Assembly (NCBI GenBank): GCA_031290815.1
Contig: JAISLO010000178.1
Location: forward strand, 1-10,675
Reading direction: 5' to 3'
DNA: 10,675 bases
Origin: Synergistaceae bacterium
Lineage (GTDB): Bacteria; Synergistota; Synergistia; Synergistales; Synergistaceae
Shown piece after piece: positions 5,922-10,675 of this stretch. Position 1 is the first letter of the stretch; the number at the start of each line of letters is the position of its first letter. The notes beneath the pieces were generated by a model, which saw only the letters and a list, made by a program, of their open reading frames with translations, was not told where the DNA came from and did not search any database. Position numbers and translations under genes: made by a program.

Positions 5922-6796
5922 TATACGAGGACCCGCTTGTTCCGTCGACGATGCAGGAGCTTCAGGACATGATGGCCGCCCACGCCGGAAAATTTCTCCT
6001 GGCGGCTGGAGGGACGGACCTGTTCGTAAAAAGAAGAGGAGGAATCGGGCGCGGCGTGATCTTGATAGACCTGAGCGGCATAGGCGATCTTCGCGGTATT
6101 TCTGTGCGCGCCTCGGACAACTGTCTGGAGATCGGAGCGATGGAGACGATGACGTCCGTGTCAGAAAATCCCCTCGTGATACGCCACGCGCGCTGTTTGG
6201 CGGAGGCCGCGTCCAAGGTGGGATCGTGGCAGATTCGAAACAGAGCCACAATCGGCGGAAACACGGCCAACGCGTCTCCCGCTGCCGATACGCCATCGGC
6301 GCTGGCTTCGCTGGGAGCGGAGGTCATACTGGTCTCCAGGGGGAGCGAGCGCAGGATTCCGGCGGAGGACATCTCGAAGGCGACGGGTTCGAGCGAGATA
6401 GCTCCTAACGAGATAATCTCGGCGTTTCGTATTCCACTGAGGGAAAACTCGGTGTCCGCGTTCGGAAAGATCGGGCTTCGAAGCGAGGTGAGCATAGCCC
6501 GGCTCAACCTGGCTGTTTCGGCACAGGTCTCAGACGTTATGGCGTCACAGATCACAAATCCCCGCGTATTCGCCGGCACACTCGGAATCCCGGCGAGACG
6601 CTGCGCCATTGCTGAAGACGTACTCGTCCAAAACGGATTCGGCGCCTGCGGGGAGTTTTGCCGCGCTCTGGCAGAGCTCGTCGACGAGGCGATACCGGGC
6701 CGCTCGACACAGGCATTCAAGCGCTCCGCGATACAGGCACTTGGCGAGGACGTATCGAGCGCGCTTCTCTCCAGGCTCAAGGGGGCGGTAATGTGA
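5918..6796 (+). CDS. xanthine dehydrogenase-family FAD-binding subunit (XdhB/CoxM-like)
   Basis: 292 residues, normal for the family. It has the two FAD pyrophosphate-binding motifs of the PCMH/CO-dehydrogenase flavoprotein fold: AGGTDL (30-35) and TIGGN (110-114), followed by NASPAADT (117-124), the usual flavin-contacting segment. The second half is the CO-dehydrogenase flavoprotein C-terminal domain. No extra 4Fe-4S insertion of the 4-hydroxybenzoyl-CoA reductase type is seen. It takes electrons from the Fe-S subunit and hands them to NAD+ or another acceptor; the acceptor cannot be read here. The ATG at 5918 overlaps the preceding stop. A GGGAGGAG run at 5896-5903 is 14 bases away, so reinitiation is the likely way it is translated. 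Confidence 0.93.
   Translation: MIYEDPLVPSTMQELQDMMAAHAGKFLLAAGGTDLFVKRRGGIGRGVILIDLSGIGDLRGISVRASDNCLEIGAMETMTSVSENPLVIRHARCLAEAASKVGSWQIRNRATIGGNTANASPAADTPSALASLGAEVILVSRGSERRIPAEDISKATGSSEIAPNEIISAFRIPLRENSVSAFGKIGLRSEVSIARLNLAVSAQVSDVMASQITNPRVFAGTLGIPARRCAIAEDVLVQNGFGACGEFCRALAELVDEAIPGRSTQAFKRSAIQALGEDVSSALLSRLKGAVM
6779..6785 (+). promoter_or_regulatory. ribosome binding site deciding the GTG start of the molybdopterin subunit
   Basis: AAGGGGG lies 7 bases before GTG at 6793, which also overlaps the preceding stop. An in-frame ATG at 6658 would extend the protein 45 residues into the FAD gene with low-complexity Arg-rich sequence and is not credible. Confidence 0.7.
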
Positions 6797-9030
6797 ACGG
6801 GTTCAAATACATAGGGGGGCGTCTGCCCAGGGAGGATGCGCGCGACAAGGCCCGAGGGAGATTTTTGTATCTGGCCGACCTTCCGTCCGACGCGCTCCAT
6901 GGAGCGCTGCTGACAAGCCCCCTGGCCCACGCCTCGGTTGTTTCGATAGACGTCAGGGAAGCTCTCGAACTGCGGGGTGTTCGCGTGCTCACTTTCGAAG
7001 ACGCCCCGGACACGCTTTATAACAGCGGCGAATGGTTCCCGGGGCAGAACGACCATCCCGACGAAACGCTGCTCACGGGACACGCTCGCCACGTGGGCGA
7101 CAGGATAGCTCTCATCCTGGCTCCCGACAAGAAAACTGCGCGGGAGGCGAGGGACCTCGTCAGGGTAGAGTACAGCGCCCTCCCGCCGTCAGTGGAGCTT
7201 CACACCGCAGAGGACTTGTCACAAACCCTGCACTGCGACGGAGTGAGGTCATTCCCTGGCAAAATAGAGTACGGATGTGTTGACGCGGCATTTTCCGCCG
7301 CCGCTCACGTCGAGAGCAGCACGATATCGACCCAGAAAGTACACCACGCCGCTCTCGAAACCCACGCGGTCCTGGCCGTTCCGAGCGACAACGGAGTGCT
7401 TGAAGTGTACACTCCGTGCCAGATACTGTTCGGAGTTCAGCATGTAATCGCATCCATCCTGCCGCTGCCGCTCTCGAAGATCAGGGTGATCCGGACGAAT
7501 GTAGGCGGCGCGTTCGGCGGCAAACAGGAGGTGGTTTTCGAGCCGCTCTGCGCGTGGGCCGCTCATAAGCTCGGACGGGCCGTCTTTATCGATACCGCGC
7601 GCGAGGAGACGATCATATCCACCCGCACGCGCGCAGCGATGACCGGCACTGTCGAAACGGCCCTCGACGATGATGGCCGCATCCTCGGCAGGCGCTTCGA
7701 CGTCACGATGGATGCGGGAGCGTACCTCACGGGCTCGAGAAAAGTCATGATGGCCATGGGCAAGAAAATACCCAGACTTTACAGGATCCCAGCGCTTAGA
7801 TACGACGCCAAGGCGGTGCGGACATCCACCACCCCGGCCGGTGCCTGCCGAGGCTACGGTTCCCCGCAGATTCACGCTGTGACAGAGATACACACGGACA
7901 TGATCTGCCGCGCTCTTGATTTCGATCCGGTGGAGTTCCGCCTGAAAAATCTCGTCCATCCCTTCGATCGCGACCCGACCGGAGCGGCAAACCTCGGCAA
8001 CGCTCGCATAATAGACTGTCTCGAACGCGGAGCCGCCGCATTCAAATGGGCCGAGCGAAGGACGCCGTCATCGTCGGGACGTCTCCGCAGAGGCGCCGGA
8101 TTCGCCTGCTGCACGCACGGCAACGGTTATTACAAGACCATCTATCATGACGTATCCGGCATGTCGCTTCGCATTATGGAGGATGGATCGGCCGTATTGC
8201 GCGGAGCCGTGCACGAGCTGGGGCACGCCGCCGTTCCGGCGATGACGCTGATAATAGCGGAGACGACTGGAATCAGTCCGGATCGCATCACGGTGACGGA
8301 GGGCGACTCCCTGTACGACAAATATGACATCGGATGCCAGGCGAGCCGTGGAATCTACGTCGTTGGAGAGTGCGCCAGGCTATGCGGCGAACGCGCGATG
8401 GAAAAGCTCTGCCGCGAGGCTGAAGCGCTGTGGGACAGGCCGGTACGGCGCTCAGAAAGCGGCCTCATCATCGGGGACGAGACCATACCCATAGGAGAGG
8501 CGGTCAGGCAGATAGAGATGAAGCGAGGCACGTCCATAGACGTCACCGTAGAACATCGTCCCGAGAACAACCCCGGCTCATACGGCGTACACTTCGCGCA
8601 GGTTGCGGTAGACACGCTGTCCGGAATTGTACGGGTGGAGAAATATCTCGCTGTTCACGACGTGGGCCGGGCAATAGGCCGCAACTTCGTGGAGGGGCAG
8701 ATATACGGTGCTGTACAGATGGGAATAGGCATGGCGCTCTGCGAAGATCTCTCGTTCGACGCCAGGGGAAATCCGTCCGCCCGCAATTTTGACAAATATC
8801 ATCTGGTCAACGCTCCCGATATGCCCGAGGTCGAAATAATACTGATAGAGGAGGGAGAGGAAGGAGGGCCGTTCGGGGCCAAGAGCATAGGGGAGATTTC
8901 GACAGTTCCAGTTGCGCCGGCGATAGTGAACGCCATCAACAGAGCGCTGGACACGGAACTGACGCATCTGCCCATAACGCCGGCCGTCATAGTGAACGCG
9001 CTGCGGAAACCGGCGCCGACGCCGATTTGA
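6793..9030 (+). CDS. xanthine dehydrogenase-family molybdopterin-binding subunit (XdhA/CoxL-like)
   Basis: 745 residues from GTG, normal length. The N-terminal aldehyde oxidase/xanthine dehydrogenase hammerhead domain (about 10-130) precedes the large cofactor-binding domains. Visible motifs are GGAFGGKQE (238-246), CRGYGSPQ (352-359, Arg353 at the position of the substrate-binding arginine of xanthine oxidases), YDIGCQASR (511-519) and GPFGAKSIGE (692-701), whose Glu701 is the catalytic base. Two departures stand out. The loop usually reading GQG (or, as I recall, GCG in YgeS-type enzymes) reads ELGHAA, with His478 at the molybdopterin-contact position. Gln245 follows GGK where xanthine oxidases have glutamate. 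Overall it resembles the purine/heterocycle hydroxylase branch rather than CO dehydrogenase (no Cys-Ser-Arg active-site loop seen). The substrate is therefore open: a purine, imidazole or other N-heterocycle is plausible. Maturation proteins are not in the window. Confidence 0.92.
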   Translation: MNGFKYIGGRLPREDARDKARGRFLYLADLPSDALHGALLTSPLAHASVVSIDVREALELRGVRVLTFEDAPDTLYNSGEWFPGQNDHPDETLLTGHARHVGDRIALILAPDKKTAREARDLVRVEYSALPPSVELHTAEDLSQTLHCDGVRSFPGKIEYGCVDAAFSAAAHVESSTISTQKVHHAALETHAVLAVPSDNGVLEVYTPCQILFGVQHVIASILPLPLSKIRVIRTNVGGAFGGKQEVVFEPLCAWAAHKLGRAVFIDTAREETIISTRTRAAMTGTVETALDDDGRILGRRFDVTMDAGAYLTGSRKVMMAMGKKIPRLYRIPALRYDAKAVRTSTTPAGACRGYGSPQIHAVTEIHTDMICRALDFDPVEFRLKNLVHPFDRDPTGAANLGNARIIDCLERGAAAFKWAERRTPSSSGRLRRGAGFACCTHGNGYYKTIYHDVSGMSLRIMEDGSAVLRGAVHELGHAAVPAMTLIIAETTGISPDRITVTEGDSLYDKYDIGCQASRGIYVVGECARLCGERAMEKLCREAEALWDRPVRRSESGLIIGDETIPIGEAVRQIEMKRGTSIDVTVEHRPENNPGSYGVHFAQVAVDTLSGIVRVEKYLAVHDVGRAIGRNFVEGQIYGAVQMGIGMALCEDLSFDARGNPSARNFDKYHLVNAPDMPEVEIILIEEGEEGGPFGAKSIGEISTVPVAPAIVNAINRALDTELTHLPITPAVIVNALRKPAPTPI

Positions 9031-9045
9031 AATCAGAGTCCCATT

Positions 9046-9052
9046 AAGGAGG
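9046..9052 (+). promoter_or_regulatory. ribosome binding site deciding the TTG start of the lyase homologue
   Basis: AAGGAGG lies 7 bases before TTG at 9060. The N-terminus from this TTG (KIVLNGSDLDL) matches the first strand of the histidine ammonia-lyase family, which supports the start. Confidence 0.75.
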
Positions 9053-9059
9053 AGTAGCA

Positions 9060-10589
9060 TTGAAGATTGTTTTAAACGGCAGCGATCTCGATCTCAAGTC
9101 GCTTCGCGCCATAGCGGAGGGAGCGGAGACGGAGATATCCCCGGACGGCGAGGAGCGCCTTGCGGCCTCGCGCAAACTCGTATACGACCTCGTCGACGCG
9201 GACGTTCCCGTATACGGTTTCAACACAGGCGTTGGATGGAACAAGGACAGACACATAGCGTCGGATTTTTTCAAAGATTATAACGAAAATGTCATCCACT
9301 CTCACAGCATCGGCATCAAGGAGGAGGCCCCTGAGACCGAGGTCAGAGCGGCAATGGCGATACGCCTCAACTGTCTTTTGCTCGGAAATACGGGAATACA
9401 GACGAAAATAGCCCACCGCTACAGGGATTTCCTCAACCTGCGGCTGCATCCTGTGATCCCGGAGCGCGGGTCCGTCGGAGAGAGCGACATAGCCGTCCTG
9501 TCCCACATCGGGCTGGCCATGATAGGAGAGGGCGACGTTATCTATCGGGGCAAGAGGATGCCGTCGCTCGAAGCTCACAGACTGGCCGGCCTCAAACCGA
9601 TAGACCTCGGTCCAAAGGACGCCCTGGCCATAGTCAATTCGAGCGCGTTCGGCATGGCGCAGGGAGCGCTCGTTCTGGCTGACCTCGGCAGCCTCGTCGA
9701 CCAGGCCGATCTGATTTACGCCGCCGCGCTCGAAGGCCTGAACGGCAACACGTCGCCGCTCGATCCCAAGGTGCACGAGGCCCGGCGTTTGCCTGGGCAG
9801 GCCGCAAGCGCGTCGCTCGTCCGCAAATTCATCGAGGGCAGCTACATATATGACCCCGATCCGGAAAAACCAGTTCAGGACCCTCTCTGTTTCAGAGGCG
9901 GGGCATACGTACACGGCGCGCTTCGCGACGCGCTCGAATACGCCGGGAAGTACGCGGAAATCCAGATGAACTGTTCGGACGACAACCCATGCCTGCTGCT
10001 GGACGAGCGCCGCATCATATCCTGCTCCAATTTTGAATGTACGACAATAGCCGCGGCCCTGGAGATGATAGGGATTGTTCTGAGCCACGTTTCGAGGATG
10101 TCCTGCTACAGGATGATCAAGCTCTGCAATCCGGCCTTCACTCGCCTGACCAGGTTCCTCACGCCTGACGAAGGCCGTGTTCACGCGTTCGGAACGATAC
10201 AGAAGAGCTACACGCTGCTCGACACAGAGATAAGACACCTGTCGAATCCGTCAACCGTGGATTACCTCGCGGTCGCCGGAGAGATAGAGGATCACGCCAA
10301 CAACCTGCCTCACATTGCGCAGAGGCTCAGGAGGATGACCGACAACCTCAAATACATCCTGGGAATGGAGATGATGCACGCCGCACAGGGAATTACGCTG
10401 CGCAGGAAGAAGAACCCGCGCCTGCGTCTCGGGCGGGCAACCGAGGCCGCGTACGACGAATACCGCCGGGCAGTGCCCTGGTACGACAAGGACAGAAACC
10501 TTTCCGCCGATATAGAGGCTTCGTACGTGATGGTACGCGATGAACTCATGCTCGATGCGGCAAGGGCATCCGTCAAGCAGGAAGGATGA
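9060..10589 (+). CDS. histidine/phenylalanine ammonia-lyase family protein lacking the MIO triad (HutH-like)
   Basis: 509 residues, the full length of bacterial HutH. The family fold is clear: YGFNTGVG (52-59, Tyr52 matching the catalytic Tyr53 of Pseudomonas HAL), HSHSIG (His82 matching His83), KDALAIVNSS (Asn193 matching Asn195), QDPLCFRGG (Arg279 matching Arg283) and EDHAN (Glu410 matching Glu414). The loop that should read GSVGASGD reads GSVGESDIAVLSH (137-149). It is one residue short, and the Ala-Ser-Gly that cyclises to the methylidene-imidazolone electrophile is replaced by Glu141-Ser142-Asp143. Tyr280 is replaced by Leu276, and the usual SGGNFHG is SCSNFEC (321-327). The fold and most acid-base residues remain, but canonical MIO chemistry seems impossible. 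It starts 29 bases after the molybdopterin gene and is probably cotranscribed. Whether it eliminates ammonia from histidine is doubtful; a different lyase or hydratase activity is possible. Confidence 0.88.
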   Translation: MKIVLNGSDLDLKSLRAIAEGAETEISPDGEERLAASRKLVYDLVDADVPVYGFNTGVGWNKDRHIASDFFKDYNENVIHSHSIGIKEEAPETEVRAAMAIRLNCLLLGNTGIQTKIAHRYRDFLNLRLHPVIPERGSVGESDIAVLSHIGLAMIGEGDVIYRGKRMPSLEAHRLAGLKPIDLGPKDALAIVNSSAFGMAQGALVLADLGSLVDQADLIYAAALEGLNGNTSPLDPKVHEARRLPGQAASASLVRKFIEGSYIYDPDPEKPVQDPLCFRGGAYVHGALRDALEYAGKYAEIQMNCSDDNPCLLLDERRIISCSNFECTTIAAALEMIGIVLSHVSRMSCYRMIKLCNPAFTRLTRFLTPDEGRVHAFGTIQKSYTLLDTEIRHLSNPSTVDYLAVAGEIEDHANNLPHIAQRLRRMTDNLKYILGMEMMHAAQGITLRRKKNPRLRLGRATEAAYDEYRRAVPWYDKDRNLSADIEASYVMVRDELMLDAARASVKQEG

Positions 10590-10599
10590 TGGTGAGAAA

Positions 10600-10675
10600 A
10601 TGAGCAACGATCAAAGCAAACCCACAGCGGATCTCAAGAAGGATATACGCTGGGAGGTCTTCATCCCGGCCTATT
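10600..10675 (+). CDS. start of an unidentified gene, possibly a membrane transporter (partial)
   Basis: ATG at 10600, ten bases after the lyase stop, opens 25 codons to the right edge. The first residues are polar (MSNDQSKPTADLKKDIRWEV) and then turn hydrophobic (FIPAY). A short charged cytoplasmic tail ending in a KDIRWEVFIP-type lead-in is typical before the first helix of secondary transporters, but there is too little to name a family. GGTGAG sits only 3 bases upstream and AAGGATG further back, so the ribosome site is ordinary to weak. It is likely the next gene of the same operon. Confidence 0.55.
   Translation, partial: MSNDQSKPTADLKKDIRWEVFIPAY

Noticed and set aside
6658..6792. 45-residue N-terminal extension of the molybdopterin subunit
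   Set aside because: It runs through the 3' end of the FAD gene in another frame and is Arg-rich; GTG 6793 has AAGGGGG at the right distance and starts exactly at the family N-terminus.
5962..7092. 376-codon open frame on the minus strand
   Set aside because: It is antisense to the FAD and molybdopterin subunit genes, whose motifs are intact; the product shows no recognisable domain and is explained by codon bias in GC-rich DNA.
6793..9030. Selenocysteine or frameshift in the molybdopterin subunit
   Set aside because: There is no in-frame TGA before the natural stop and the frame is continuous with intact motifs throughout.
9072..10238. 388-codon open frame on the minus strand
   Set aside because: Antisense to the lyase homologue, with no recognisable motif; a shadow of the real frame.

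Overview
The window looks like a GC-rich, diderm, probably anaerobic bacterium. TonB, ExbB and ExbD show that there is an outer membrane. A SARP-type regulator in such a cell, frequent ATA isoleucine codons, TTG and GTG starts, and a molybdenum hydroxylase next to an amino-acid-lyase-like gene would all fit the Synergistota. That placement is an inference from style and gene content, not from a marker gene.

Left part, minus strand (about 1-2410): an energised uptake operon reading leftwards, exbB-exbD-tonB, with 4-base start/stop overlaps. A possible 38-residue ORF follows, then the start of a vitamin B12/iron-siderophore type periplasmic-binding-protein gene that runs off the left edge. A sigma70-like promoter (TTGACA, 17 bases, TATCTT) lies about 120 bases before exbB. 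The leader between them holds an intrinsic terminator hairpin, a possible alternative pairing, and a 26-codon ORF whose stop overlaps the exbB start, so exbB expression may be controlled by attenuation.

Middle, minus strand (2474-5311): one long gene for a SARP-like regulator (winged helix, shortened BTAD-like segment, ATPase with Walker A and B, C-terminal helical repeats). The divergent intergenic region (5312-5438) carries three direct copies of a CATTATRCGAY element at 12- and 11-base spacing and one inverted copy. The last copy ends 7 bases before an extended -10 facing the right-hand genes, which is the layout expected of a SARP-activated promoter.

Right part, plus strand (5439-10675): a tightly packed operon. 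It encodes the 2Fe-2S, FAD and molybdopterin subunits of a xanthine-dehydrogenase-family hydroxylase (4-base overlaps), then a histidine/phenylalanine ammonia-lyase family protein, then the first 25 codons of another gene, possibly a membrane transporter. The lyase homologue lacks the Ala-Ser-Gly triad that forms the MIO electrophile (it has Glu-Ser-Asp with a one-residue deletion), although most other active-site residues are kept. The molybdopterin subunit also departs from the family at the usual GQG position. Together the genes suggest a SARP-controlled uptake and catabolic pathway for an unidentified nitrogen-containing, perhaps heteroaromatic, compound. The substrate cannot be read from the sequence.
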